From assembly GCA_947086655.1 (NCBI GenBank), contig CAMTZM010000002.1, positions 1 to 64,000 of the forward strand: a stretch of 64,000 nt of DNA, in the 5' to 3' direction. This stretch comes from an uncultured Eubacteriaceae bacterium. Lineage in GTDB: Bacteria > Bacillota > Clostridia > Lachnospirales > CAG-274. Shown here piece by piece: positions 1 to 8,184 of the stretch. The first letter of the stretch is position 1. Each line of letters opens with the position of its first letter. Both the position numbers and the translations under genes were made by a program. The notes beneath the pieces are model-generated. The model was not told the origin of the DNA, did no database searches, and saw only the letters and a program-made list of their open reading frames with translations.

Positions 1-50
1 TAGCAGCCATAAAACTGCTACGCTTAAAAGTCTAACTTTTAGGGGTCACC

Positions 51-80
51 TCATTATTAAACGATAATGATGTCTTTTTT
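51..80 (+). terminator. Rho-independent terminator, + strand
   Basis: A 7-bp perfect inverted repeat (TCATTAT at 51-57, ATAATGA at 64-70) is followed by TGTCTTTTTT. The T-run is on the + strand, so it would end a transcript coming from the left of the window. Two more small dyads lie just upstream (TAGCAG/CTGCTA at 1-20 and AAAAGT/ACTTTT near 26-41), so this edge is densely palindromic. Confidence 0.5.
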
Positions 81-86
81 ATAATT

Positions 87-1301
87 TTAATCAAGCAAAT
101 ATTTATTTATGCCGTTTGCTTCTACATATTTCCAAAATACTTCTTTTTGCTCAAACCATAGTATTTTATTTTTTTCAACTCCGTCTTTTTCAAGGCAGTC
201 TATAACTTCTTTTGCTTTATCAGGGTTTTTTATTGTAACTAAAACAAAGTCATATTCTATTGACAATAAAATATTAGGTGACTGAGGATTTAATATATCA
301 TCATTAAATTTTGAATATCCGTAATCAATACAGCCCATTAATTTAAAATTTCCGTTTACTGAAAGCTGTTTTTTATATCTTCTTCCCAATTCTCCGGCGC
401 CATATAGCACAATTTTTGAGTTTGGAGGAATTTTATCAATATAATAAGGGTCAATCCATAATAAATTTCTAATTTTAAATCCCATTTTTGTATTTATACC
501 TATAACAAGAAACGATGTTATATAAATTTCGGATTGTATACGCATTTTATCAGTAAAGTTTTCATGTTCATATAAGCTTACAAGGCACTTATATATTTCA
601 TTTACATATAAAAGATAATCTTGATTAGGTGTGTGCATTATTGAGTCAGGATTAATAATGTAATGATAATACGCCTCTTTTAAAATTACTGCCGAATTAC
701 ATGATAAAACAAACGCAAGAACATACATTTTATCTTCGGCAAAAACCAATTTTTCAGAAATTGAAAACTGGACTTTTTTTAAAATTTCAGACAAAAAAAG
801 TTTGCAGCATAAAGACGCTCTTAAACCGGGCTCATTTTTATCTAAACTGTAAATAGTATTTTCTCTTAAATTCTGCATATTTTTGCCTTCGTATAAACCA
901 TAATCTACGGAGTCAAGATGCAATGTAGTATAACTGCCTTCAAGGAAATAACCGCTTGAAACCATATCAGCGTTATTTTCCTCTGCTGCTGACAAAAGCC
1001 TTTCATACATACAATCTTCAATATAATCGTCGCTGTCGATATAGCCTATGTATTTACCGGATGCTTCTCTAAGTCCGGAATTCCTTGCTGATGCTGCTCC
1101 TCCATTTTTTTTATTAATAACTTTTATTCTTTTATCTTTTTTGGCATAATCATTTAATATATCTAATGATTTATCATAAGAACCATCATTTACACAAATA
1201 ATTTCAATATCTGTTAAAGTTTGTGAAACTATACTGTCAAGACATCTTTTAAGATATTTTTCTGAGTTGTATACAGGAACAATAACTGATATTTTAGGCA
1301 T
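87..1301 (-). CDS. Family 2 glycosyltransferase with C-terminal Rossmann-like domain
   Basis: 404 residues. Residues 1-220 are a GT-A fold family 2 glycosyltransferase: the N-terminus MPKISVIVPVYN, the nucleotide-binding VNDGS near residue 38 and the metal-binding DSDD at 89-92 are all visible. It should transfer a sugar from an NDP-sugar onto a surface glycan at the cytoplasmic face. From about residue 291 there is a second module starting SKIVLYGAGELG, a glycine-rich Rossmann-like motif also present at the N-terminus of the next gene upstream in the operon. No membrane segment is evident. It is the last gene of a four-gene - strand operon for a surface polymer. Donor and acceptor cannot be told from sequence. 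Confidence 0.88.
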   Translation of the reverse strand: MPKISVIVPVYNSEKYLKRCLDSIVSQTLTDIEIICVNDGSYDKSLDILNDYAKKDKRIKVINKKNGGAASARNSGLREASGKYIGYIDSDDYIEDCMYERLLSAAEENNADMVSSGYFLEGSYTTLHLDSVDYGLYEGKNMQNLRENTIYSLDKNEPGLRASLCCKLFLSEILKKVQFSISEKLVFAEDKMYVLAFVLSCNSAVILKEAYYHYIINPDSIMHTPNQDYLLYVNEIYKCLVSLYEHENFTDKMRIQSEIYITSFLVIGINTKMGFKIRNLLWIDPYYIDKIPPNSKIVLYGAGELGRRYKKQLSVNGNFKLMGCIDYGYSKFNDDILNPQSPNILLSIEYDFVLVTIKNPDKAKEVIDCLEKDGVEKNKILWFEQKEVFWKYVEANGINKYLLD

Positions 1302-1345
1302 TAAATTCTCTCCTTTTTATGCGTATTTTAGGTGGATTATTAAAG

Positions 1346-3523
1346 TTATGGTATATAAAAACCTTTAAATTTGTTATTTGAAATATCAATTAATTTAAAA
1401 CTGTCTAAATTTTTAGTTGAAAACATTGTTAAGTATTTATCTGTATACATATCAATATAAGTATAATTATTTTGATATTCAGAACAGTTTTTTGTTACAA
1501 AATCAACATCTGTATATTTAAAAGCGTTTAACATATCTTGAATATAATATTTATTATAATTGTATTGCGAATTAATATAGCAAATAAATCTATATTCACT
1601 TATTAATTTGTCATTTAATTGGTCTTCTGAAATAATGTCTGTATTTTTGTAAGTTTGTTCTTCTATAATTTTATCAGATAATTCATTGCGTTGTTTAACA
1701 ATTACTAAAACTTTATTATTACTTTCTTTAAATGGTAAATCTAAGTAAGTTAAAATTTCTTTCATTCTGTCATGAGCTGTGTTTTCGGTCATAACATTTC
1801 TTATACCTATACTTTGGGCTTCAATAATATCTTTCATATTATTATATTTATTAAAGAAAACATTTAAATCCTCTTTTTTATTTACTATAAAAACATTTTT
1901 AAATTTTTCAGATACGCCTTTGCTATAATTTGATATTAAAATATTGCCTTGCGCTTGTAATTCATAAACCCTATTAGCAAACATTGTACTGCTGTTTTGT
2001 ATTGTATTTATATTAACAGCATAGTTAAATAATTTATGTACTTTTTGTAATTTATCATGCTTAATACATTTTAACACCAAAATTAAGTATTCAAGAGGGA
2101 AGAATATTCTGCAGTCTTCATTAAAATTTCTGTCAACAATATAAAGCGATTTATAATTTTCAATAATACCATCAAAAATTTCTTTTAAAATTCTATTTCT
2201 TTCTTCATATTTTCTATACCATGAACCCGAAAAAATAACGCTGTCAATATTAAACCTATTTATTCCAATAGGATTATGATATAAAGGATTTACAGCAAAA
2301 TTCACATTAAAAACATTTTCATTTTTTAAATCTGAAATATATTTTGGCAAACAGTTAATATCTGTTGTGAAAACATAATCAAAACCAAAAGCAAACTCAA
2401 CAAATTCATCATAATGAACAGGGTCTTCTTTTGAGTAGAAAACAGTTTTTATATTACTGTTTTTTTCTTTATAAAATTTTGTTATTTCTCTTATTGTTTT
2501 TAATTTTTTATCAATAGGCATAAACCATTCTTTATTTAAGCCTCTCCATACTGTAACAACCATTAATACGTCTACTTTTTCAGCGTAGTCTCTGTAATTT
2601 TCAGGTGTAATGAAAAAAACATTACATAAATCTTTATAAAGCACATACAAAAATTCATCGCATATTATGCCTAAATTAATATTAAATTTATTATAAAATC
2701 TTGAACCGTTGCTTTCATCAATATATTTTATTTTTTCCTCAATCAATGAATCAAATTCGCTTTGATAATTTGTTTCTTCCCAAAGCATATATTTAGATTT
2801 ATAATAATTAGTTATATTATAACTTGGGTCTATCAATTCTTTTTTTGCGCTTGCTGAAAAAATCTTATTTTTAATTTTTCTGCATGTTTCAATATCAATA
2901 TTCAAACCTAAAAAGCAATACAAGAAAGTTGCTTCTGAGACAGGAAAAAAGTTATTAATGCCGTTTTTCATCATATACGGTATTTCTCTTCTTAAAGATT
3001 TTAAATTATTACTTCCCTCAATATAAGAAAGTCTTTTATCTAATTTACTAACATTTAATTTTTTTAATTGAGAGTAAATATAATCTAAGCTGCAAAAACT
3101 GTCAACAATAATATTATCTATTTTTTCTAAACTTATTGTTTTATTTATATCATCTAATGTAAAATATAAATTTCCGGCATAATTATTATTTTCTTTTTTT
3201 ATTTCCTCAATATTTTTTTCAGTTATAATAAGGTTATTGGCAATATAAATATGTTCCTCAAATACATAACTTTTTATTCCTAATTCGTCAAGCTGTTTAG
3301 TAATTTCATCGTTATATTGAGGTGAAACTGCTATTATAACCGGAATATCTTTATAATTTTTAATATAATCGGCTGATACTATTTTTTTTTCGTGCAGAGT
3401 TTTGCCGGCTTTATTAGGGTCATTATCAACAAAGGCTAATATATTATAATAACCTTCATCTTCTAATATTTTAAATGTTTCTTCTCCGATTATTCCGGCG
3501 CCAAATAAAAAAATATCTTTCAT
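1346..3523 (-). CDS. CgeB-like glycosyltransferase with N-terminal Rossmann-like domain
   Basis: 725 residues. Residues 1-90 form a nucleotide-binding-like module (FGAGIIGEE at 7-15, then AFVDNDPNKAG), the kind found at the N-terminus of PglD-like proteins. The middle and C-terminal part resembles the CgeB/spore-maturation glycosyltransferase family: a DVLMVVTVWRG segment, a KEDPVHYDEF segment, then a GT-B-like half with SVIFSGSWYRKYEERNRIL and an ANRVYELQAQGN stretch typical of the family's sugar-nucleotide site. The last 120 residues have no domain I recognise. It lies 44 nt upstream of the GT2 gene and is preceded by AGGAGG. The acceptor is unknown; a role in decorating a polyol-phosphate polymer is inferred from neighbours. 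Confidence 0.75.
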   Translation of the reverse strand: MKDIFLFGAGIIGEETFKILEDEGYYNILAFVDNDPNKAGKTLHEKKIVSADYIKNYKDIPVIIAVSPQYNDEITKQLDELGIKSYVFEEHIYIANNLIITEKNIEEIKKENNNYAGNLYFTLDDINKTISLEKIDNIIVDSFCSLDYIYSQLKKLNVSKLDKRLSYIEGSNNLKSLRREIPYMMKNGINNFFPVSEATFLYCFLGLNIDIETCRKIKNKIFSASAKKELIDPSYNITNYYKSKYMLWEETNYQSEFDSLIEEKIKYIDESNGSRFYNKFNINLGIICDEFLYVLYKDLCNVFFITPENYRDYAEKVDVLMVVTVWRGLNKEWFMPIDKKLKTIREITKFYKEKNSNIKTVFYSKEDPVHYDEFVEFAFGFDYVFTTDINCLPKYISDLKNENVFNVNFAVNPLYHNPIGINRFNIDSVIFSGSWYRKYEERNRILKEIFDGIIENYKSLYIVDRNFNEDCRIFFPLEYLILVLKCIKHDKLQKVHKLFNYAVNINTIQNSSTMFANRVYELQAQGNILISNYSKGVSEKFKNVFIVNKKEDLNVFFNKYNNMKDIIEAQSIGIRNVMTENTAHDRMKEILTYLDLPFKESNNKVLVIVKQRNELSDKIIEEQTYKNTDIISEDQLNDKLISEYRFICYINSQYNYNKYYIQDMLNAFKYTDVDFVTKNCSEYQNNYTYIDMYTDKYLTMFSTKNLDSFKLIDISNNKFKGFYIP

Positions 3524-3579
3524 AATAAAATTTCCTCCTGTAAAAAAACAAATGATTTTGTAAATTTGTTTTGCTTTTT

Positions 3580-3650
3580 ATGGTTTTTGACCCGACAGAG
3601 TAAGTCCGTTTTTTAAGCGGCAGCACTTGCTCTTGTAGCCTTGACACATA
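3580..3650. repeat. Dispersed intergenic repeat, short copy (A)
   Basis: The spacer holds GAGTAAGTCCGTTTTTTAAG followed by GCACTTGCTCTTGTAGCCTTGAC. This matches the core of copies at 62993-63084 (AAGTAAGTT, TTAAGCGGGACGCTTGCTCTTTTAGTA) and, more distantly, those at 15648, 33105, 39803 and 48383. It separates two genes of the polymer operon, so it is probably transcribed. Confidence 0.5.
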
Positions 3651-3652
3651 TT

Positions 3653-5026
3653 TTAGTTTTTACTGCGATTTTTTCTTACATCAACAACCTGTCCTGTTAT
3701 ATTTTCCGTAACGGTTTTTAAAGTAAATTCCGCTACTTCCGAAGCGGTTAAAAGAGTTTGTTTTGGCTCAATACCAAAATTATTTCTTCTCATAGGAGTA
3801 TCTGTTCTTTCAGGATTCATAACATTAATTTTAATTCCAAAATCGTTATATTCCTCGCTTATTGCCTGTACAAAATTTACAATAGCGGCTTTTGTTGAGG
3901 AATAAATACTATACATGGCTCTTCCTCTTGTATAAGAACTTGATGTAAATAACAATATACTTCCTTTTGATTCTTTTAAATAATTAATAGCTGTTTTTGT
4001 AATATTAACAGGAGCGGTATAATTAATTGCAATCATATCATTAATATCATCATTTGACATTGCGTCAAATTTACATACTTTTAAAACACCAGCTGTAACA
4101 ATAACATAATCTATTTTACCTTCATTTTCGTAAACCTGTTTTAACGCTTTTTCAACACATTTGCAATCAGTAACATCATAACCATTTTTACGTGAAAAAC
4201 CATAAACAGTACAATTATGTTCTTTTGCTAAATTTAAAACAGCCTCTCCTATACCGCTGCTATGTCCAAAAATTATTCCAACTTTTCCGTTAAGTTTATT
4301 ATAATAACTTTTATCATTTAAAACCATTTCGGAAGAATTAAGCTGAAATAATTTATCAGCTAAGTAAGCATCTTCTTTATATGTTATTTTAATATTTTTT
4401 TCTTCTCCTGTAACAACAAAAACCTTTCCGAGATTATATTTTACAATTAAACCGCAGTCATCTGTAATATCTTTTATAGGCTTTTCTAAATATAACTCAT
4501 ACGCTTTTTTTATAATATCGATTCTAAATCCCTGTGGAGTTTGCCCACGCATTAAATATTTTCTTTTAGGAATGTCAGTAATTATATTGTCATCGTCAAC
4601 TTTTACTAATGTATCAGCAGAAGGAATAGCTACGTCTACCGCTTCATACTTTTCCAAAGCCTCTATTGTGTCGTTTATAATTTTATCTGAAACGAAAGGT
4701 CTTATAGCATCGTGAAATAATACATTTTCAGTATTATTATCACATGCCATTAAACCGGCGTAAGAAGATTCTTGTCTTGTTTTTCCGCCTTTTATTACTT
4801 TTTTTACTTTTAAAAAATTATTTTTTATAATAAGTTGATTCATATAATCATAAAAATCAGGATTAATTACAATAATTACTGAATCAATTTTTTCATTAGT
4901 ATCAATCCTGTTAAGAGTATGTTCAATTATAGTTTTTCCGGATACTTTAACAAATTGTTTAGGCACATTTGCGCCAAAACGCTCGCCAGAGCCTCCTGCT
5001 AAAATTATCATTTGTGTTTTTTTCAT
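3653..5026 (-). CDS. Bifunctional cytidylyltransferase / SDR reductase (CDP-ribitol-type synthesis)
   Basis: 457 residues with two catalytic modules. Residues 1-235 are an IspD/TarI-type cytidylyltransferase: LAGGSGERFG at 9-18, PKQF at 22-25 and FHDAIRPFV near 104-112. Residues 246-457 are a short-chain dehydrogenase/reductase: GHSSGIG at 254-260, catalytic serines at 362-364 and Y375-x3-K379. This order is that of Haemophilus Bcs1/Acs1, which reduces ribulose 5-phosphate to ribitol 5-phosphate and makes CDP-ribitol. It is therefore unlikely to be the isoprenoid enzyme IspD, although dxr lies elsewhere in the window. The start overlaps the stop of the upstream CDP-alcohol phosphotransferase by 4 nt (ATGA), implying translational coupling. 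The exact polyol is inferred. Confidence 0.85.
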   Translation of the reverse strand: MKKTQMIILAGGSGERFGANVPKQFVKVSGKTIIEHTLNRIDTNEKIDSVIIVINPDFYDYMNQLIIKNNFLKVKKVIKGGKTRQESSYAGLMACDNNTENVLFHDAIRPFVSDKIINDTIEALEKYEAVDVAIPSADTLVKVDDDNIITDIPKRKYLMRGQTPQGFRIDIIKKAYELYLEKPIKDITDDCGLIVKYNLGKVFVVTGEEKNIKITYKEDAYLADKLFQLNSSEMVLNDKSYYNKLNGKVGIIFGHSSGIGEAVLNLAKEHNCTVYGFSRKNGYDVTDCKCVEKALKQVYENEGKIDYVIVTAGVLKVCKFDAMSNDDINDMIAINYTAPVNITKTAINYLKESKGSILLFTSSSYTRGRAMYSIYSSTKAAIVNFVQAISEEYNDFGIKINVMNPERTDTPMRRNNFGIEPKQTLLTASEVAEFTLKTVTENITGQVVDVRKNRSKN

Positions 5027-5691
5027 AAGCTTATACCTTCTGTTTTTTCAATTTCCTGATTTCTGCCTAATTCAATCAGTCTGTAACACATGTCTATTAT
5101 GTATAAAACCATACTAATATAAAATGGAGCTTGTTTATAAGGGGTAAATAAAAATATAGTCATCAATACGTCTTGCATTCCGTTATCCATTCCAAATAAG
5201 AAACCTTTTTCAAATAATATTCTTTTTAATCCCCATCTTCTTACAACTGTCAATTTTCTGAGCCTTGGAACAATATAAAATGTAGCTGTAATTCCGTATA
5301 AATGAAATACAAATATAAATGCAGCTATTGTATAAATACTTAAACCAACTCTATATCCCAATATAATATAAAAGCCTGTGTAAAATAATATGTCAGTTAC
5401 TTTATCAAGTTTTTTGCCAAAATCCGAACAAAGGTTTTTATATCTTGCTAAATTTCCATCAAGTATATCAATAAATAAATATACTTGAATTAAAACAGCG
5501 GCTATGTAATATTTTTCAAACCAAGCTGTATAGCATAAAAGCGGAAGAGTTATAATTAAATTAAAAGCAGTAACCATATTAGGTGTTATAAATGTCTTTT
5601 TTAAAAAAGGAAGAAATAAAATAATTATTTCAGTATATATCCTTTCAATCCAATAATATTGTGGTCTTTTAGGTACAAATTCCCGACTCAT
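5023..5691 (-). CDS. CDP-alcohol phosphotransferase family membrane protein
   Basis: 222 residues, multi-spanning. The full family signature is visible: D75-x2-D78-G-x2-A82-R83-x8-G92-x3-D96-x3-D100, the metal and CDP-binding aspartates. Hydrophobic segments lie around 22-32, 45-58, 62-76, 101-135 and 185-200. The family transfers a phospho-alcohol from a CDP-alcohol to a second alcohol. It is first in the operon and coupled by a 4-nt overlap to a gene predicted to make a CDP-polyol. The natural inference is that the CDP-polyol is its donor and the product a phosphodiester on a lipid or glycan, rather than an ordinary phospholipid. PgsA or PssA function is less likely from context but not excluded. 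Confidence 0.8.
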   Translation of the reverse strand: MSREFVPKRPQYYWIERIYTEIIILFLPFLKKTFITPNMVTAFNLIITLPLLCYTAWFEKYYIAAVLIQVYLFIDILDGNLARYKNLCSDFGKKLDKVTDILFYTGFYIILGYRVGLSIYTIAAFIFVFHLYGITATFYIVPRLRKLTVVRRWGLKRILFEKGFLFGMDNGMQDVLMTIFLFTPYKQAPFYISMVLYIIDMCYRLIELGRNQEIEKTEGISL

Positions 5692-6025
5692 TTTTTAACC
5701 CCCTTTTTTGTGTAGTGTTACAGGAACTTATTAATTTTATATCGGCATATATTAAAAATTTCTTAAATACATAATTTTTTATTATACAAACATAGTACAT
5801 TATTTAAAAAATTATTTCAATGTTTTTTATTATAAAATTATTAAGCGTCACGCAAATAATAACTCTTATAAATTAAGAGAAATCAATTAAACAATCAAGT
5901 ATAATATCGGAAATATGTTTTTTTGTTTCTGATTGCTTTTTAAATAATTTTATCAAATTTATGGCAGCCTTATGAAACATATTTAAACTTTGCTGAACAT
6001 ATATTATTATATAAGAAAGGATTAT
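5692..6025. other. Gene-poor AT-rich spacer
   Basis: Very AT-rich sequence between the surface-polymer operon (-) and the holin remnant (+). It must hold the promoter of the - strand operon, but no convincing paired -35/-10 was found. The only open stretch of note is a 35-codon - strand frame near 5870-5977 with no ribosome binding site, not called as a gene. Confidence 0.5.
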
Positions 6026-6175
6026 ATGGAAAAACTTTTTAATTTATTTTGTATATTTACAAGCTTTATTTTTATTTCTAACGAAGGTCTTAGTATTTTA
6101 GAAAATACCGCTGTATTCATACTAATTCCGGAACAATTAAAAAAACTTTTATCAGTTAAGAAATACCAAAGATAA
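6026..6175 (+). pseudogene. C-terminal remnant of a phage holin (Holin_4/TcdE-like)
   Basis: A 49-codon frame starting at the ATG preceded by AAGAAAGG. It encodes a hydrophobic segment, then ISNEGLSILENTA and PEQLKKLL. The NEGLSILEN...P-LKK pattern is the conserved C-terminal end of toxin-secretion/phage-lysis holins of the Holin_4 family, normally about 120-150 residues with several membrane spans. Only the last span and tail are present, so it is best read as a decayed prophage gene. A short functional single-span peptide cannot be excluded because a plausible ribosome binding site and a downstream terminator remain. Confidence 0.6.
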
Positions 6176-6212
6176 CCTTAAAAAATAATAATTGTAAAAT
6201 CAAATGAAATAC

Positions 6213-6259
6213 CGAAGCTATAAACAAGACAAGCGGTTTATCAGCTTCGGCATTTTTTA
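6213..6259 (+). terminator. Rho-independent terminator
   Basis: Strong hairpin: CCGAAGCTATAAAC (6213-6226) pairs with GTTTATCAGCTTCGG (6237-6251) with one bulged base, followed by CATTTTTT on the + strand. It lies directly after the holin remnant and faces the convergent - strand gene ending at 6320. Confidence 0.75.
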
Positions 6260-6319
6260 ACTTAAAAACCAGTAAAATTCTTTTAAAGTAAATAATTCTT
6301 ATTCATTATTTGCAGTACT

Positions 6320-6799
6320 CTATTCCTCTATAACTTCTGCGGAACGAAGCAGCCAGCCCTGATACTCTAAATCAACAGCATCATTTTTTTTAAGCTCCTT
6401 ATATTTTTTTTGATTGTGCACTACTAAGTCTATACTATCTCCATTGCTCAGCAAAAAAACAACATGATCAACAGCACCATACCCGGCTCCATTTGTTTTT
6501 ACATATTTTTTTACAACTGTTGCTTTATCCGAATAAACAGGCTGTTCAAAAACCTCTTTACGAAATCTATAATTTGTAAAAGTTCTTGCTATAATCGCCA
6601 TTAAAATAAAATAAATAATATATTTTATGTTTAAATTTGATATATTAAAAATTTTAGGTATAATTACAAACGGCAACCAAGCAGCTATGGCTAAAACAAA
6701 CATACATAATGAACCCATAAACAAATCAGGTTTAAATGTGTACGTCCATAAACTACATACAGCGGAAATAAGTGTAATCAATAATAAAAATAACGTCAT
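6320..6799 (-). CDS. Membrane protein with C-terminal DUF2500-like domain
   Basis: 159 residues from the ATG at 6799, which sits 11 nt after GGAGG; a TTG six codons upstream lies on the ribosome binding site and is less likely. The N-terminal half has hydrophobic segments around residues 2-18, 28-48 and 58-70. The C-terminal 75 residues are a beta-rich module (KATVVKKYV..., VVFLLSNGDSIDLVV, then LKKNDAVDLEYQGWLL) resembling the DUF2500/YhhM-like family. The same module recurs in the two genes upstream, so this is one of three tandem paralogues. Function unknown. Its surroundings are phage remnants. Confidence 0.7.
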   Translation of the reverse strand: MTLFLLLITLISAVCSLWTYTFKPDLFMGSLCMFVLAIAAWLPFVIIPKIFNISNLNIKYIIYFILMAIIARTFTNYRFRKEVFEQPVYSDKATVVKKYVKTNGAGYGAVDHVVFLLSNGDSIDLVVHNQKKYKELKKNDAVDLEYQGWLLRSAEVIEE

Positions 6800-6833
6800 T
6801 ATATATTCATCCTCCAAATTTAGTTATTGTTTT

Positions 6834-7139
6834 TTATTTTTTTGACATATATTCCATTAATATCTTTTTAGATGAAAAATCTTCATTATAAATTGGTTTT
6901 TCATCTTCTTTTTTTATGTAATACAATATCCAGCCTTGATATATTATATCAAGCGTATCTCTTTTTTTCAGCGCCTTATATTGTTTTTTTGATACTGTCA
7001 TTTCAATTTTGCTTTTATCAGACAACAAAAAAACAACACTATTTCCGTATGCTTTAGATACTACTTTTGCCTTAGCTGACTGTATAGGATACTTAAAAGC
7101 ATACTTTGCAAATTTTTTTTCCGGAATCATACTCTCCAT
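6834..7139 (-). CDS. Small DUF2500-like protein, tandem paralogue
   Basis: 101 residues, no clear membrane span. It carries the same module as its neighbours: SAKAKVVSKAYGNS, VVFLLSDKSKIEMTV, QYKALKKRDTLDIIYQGWI. The C-terminal tail (EKPIYNEDFSSKK) aligns with the tail of the upstream paralogue (DKIPFFNGEYDSGKK), supporting tandem duplication. The start overlaps the upstream gene by 47 nt and has no clear ribosome binding site, so translation may depend on coupling. The true start could be the ATG three codons further in. Function unknown. Confidence 0.6.
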   Translation of the reverse strand: MESMIPEKKFAKYAFKYPIQSAKAKVVSKAYGNSVVFLLSDKSKIEMTVSKKQYKALKKRDTLDIIYQGWILYYIKKEDEKPIYNEDFSSKKILMEYMSKK

Positions 7140-7380
7140 TAAAAAACGGAATTTTATCTGTATCTTTTTTTACGCTATGAGTTAAAACCCCCTGATACAT
7201 CAAAGTAACATCATCATTTTTATTAAGGTAACAGTATTGATTTTCTGTCATTGTTAATTCTAGTTTACTTCCATCTGATAACAGAAAAACACCTGTAAAT
7301 GTATGATTTCTACCTGGAAATGGTTTTTTAATTAGCTTTGCTTTAACACATTTTACTGGCTTTTTTGCATTACTATCCAT
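7093..7380 (-). CDS. Small DUF2500-like protein, tandem paralogue
   Basis: 95 residues. The module VKCVKAKLIKKPF, GVFLLSDGSKLELTM, QYCYLNKNDDVTLMYQGVL matches the other two copies. The start ATG lies inside the end of the preceding 55-residue membrane-protein gene (ATGGATAG, 8-nt overlap), and its 3' end overlaps the next paralogue by 47 nt, so all four small genes are packed as one unit. Taken together, this protein and the upstream two-span peptide resemble the single-chain gene at 6320-6799 split in two. Function unknown. Confidence 0.6.
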   Translation of the reverse strand: MDSNAKKPVKCVKAKLIKKPFPGRNHTFTGVFLLSDGSKLELTMTENQYCYLNKNDDVTLMYQGVLTHSVKKDTDKIPFFNGEYDSGKKICKVCF

Positions 7381-7540
7381 ATCCTATATTATATAAAATA
7401 GGACTGAATATTACTAGGACAAGAGCAATAACAGTCATAGGAATTGAGCTATATTCGTATGAATATAATTCTGATATCAGAAAGTATAATAGCACAGGAC
7501 AAAAAACCAACCATGTAATAAATATTTCCCATTTAGACAT
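7373..7540 (-). CDS. 55-residue two-span membrane peptide
   Basis: Short gene beginning at the ATG at 7540, preceded by TTAGGTGAG. It encodes 55 residues with two hydrophobic stretches (about 6-23 and 34-50) separated by a short polar loop (SELYSYEYSS). The stop overlaps the start of the DUF2500-like gene at 7380 by 8 nt, the usual sign of translational coupling. The span-loop-span layout matches the N-terminal membrane part of the protein at 6320-6799. It is probably the membrane half of a split membrane/DUF2500 pair. No family recognised. Confidence 0.55.
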   Translation of the reverse strand: MSKWEIFITWLVFCPVLLYFLISELYSYEYSSIPMTVIALVLVIFSPILYNIGYG

Positions 7541-8184
7541 TCTCACCTAAATCACCTCTATTTAATTATATCATTCTTGCCAATAAGGTGGTAGTATCGC
7601 TATTAATAAGCTAACCTTTTAATTCATTATATCACATTTTTCAAAATCCCTCAGTTAAACATAGTTTTCATTGCCAATAAGCACTCTGTTTATCTGATTT
7701 ACATTATTATATTCTTTTCAATCTATACATAGATTTTGTTTCTATCATATATTCTTCCTCCAATGATTACAATATGTGGTTTTGTTTATTATATATTCAG
7801 ACACTTTATTTGCTATTAACGTAAAATCTTCTATTGAAAAAAGAGTACACATATCAACGTCTGCATGATATGGTACTCCTTTTTCAGCTTTTATATTTTC
7901 TATGTTTATTTAATTTACAAGCCAATTTATATTAATCTGGTTTTCTAATGTTAATGAAAAATATTTTGTCTCTCCGTTTACAAGCTTTTTTTATTTCGTT
8001 TATTTATTGTATATGTCAATTTTTTTAAAATTGATTTGCATGATTAAGTATATATAATTCTTGAAAATTTAACCTTTATGTAGTAATATATGTTATGGGT
8101 TATATTTAAGTTATATAAAAAATAATAGAATTTTATTAGATTATATATGAAAACTAAAATATATTGAAAGGAGAATTTTTTGAA
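7541..8184. other. AT-rich spacer upstream of gltX containing a phage gene remnant
   Basis: Apart from the tail-protein fragment at 7745-7990, nothing else coding is visible. The 120 nt before gltX are almost pure A/T with no T-box hallmarks (no TGGNACCGCG, no specifier loop). A possible weak promoter (TTGAAA at about 8062, then a TAATAT-like box 17 nt on) was judged too poor to list separately. Confidence 0.4.
7745..7990 (-). pseudogene. Fragment of a phage tail-region protein
   Basis: Reading the - strand from about 7984, one frame gives LVNGETKYFSLTLENQIN, then after an in-frame TAA (7910-7912) continues GVPYHADVDMCTLFSIEDF and ends with TTYCNHWRKNI at the stop 7745-7747. The order FSLT-x-x-x-Q-N, PYHAD-x-x-x-C, F-x-x-x-DF and TTYCNH-x-R resembles the C-terminal half of a small protein often found just before XkdX/holin genes in Firmicute prophages. 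With no start, an internal stop and no upstream half, it is a decayed gene. The family assignment is from memory of the pattern. Confidence 0.5.

Noticed and set aside
3653-5026. Annotation as ispD of the MEP pathway
   Set aside because: The fused C-terminal SDR with a Y-x3-K site and the CDP-alcohol phosphotransferase neighbour fit a Bcs1/TarI-type polyol enzyme better; dxr in the pyrH operon has no ispD beside it to argue otherwise.
8000-8184. T-box or other riboswitch before gltX
   Set aside because: No TGGNACCGCG box, specifier loop or antiterminator pairing is visible in the AT-only leader. The leaders of leuS, hisC and metA were checked with the same result.
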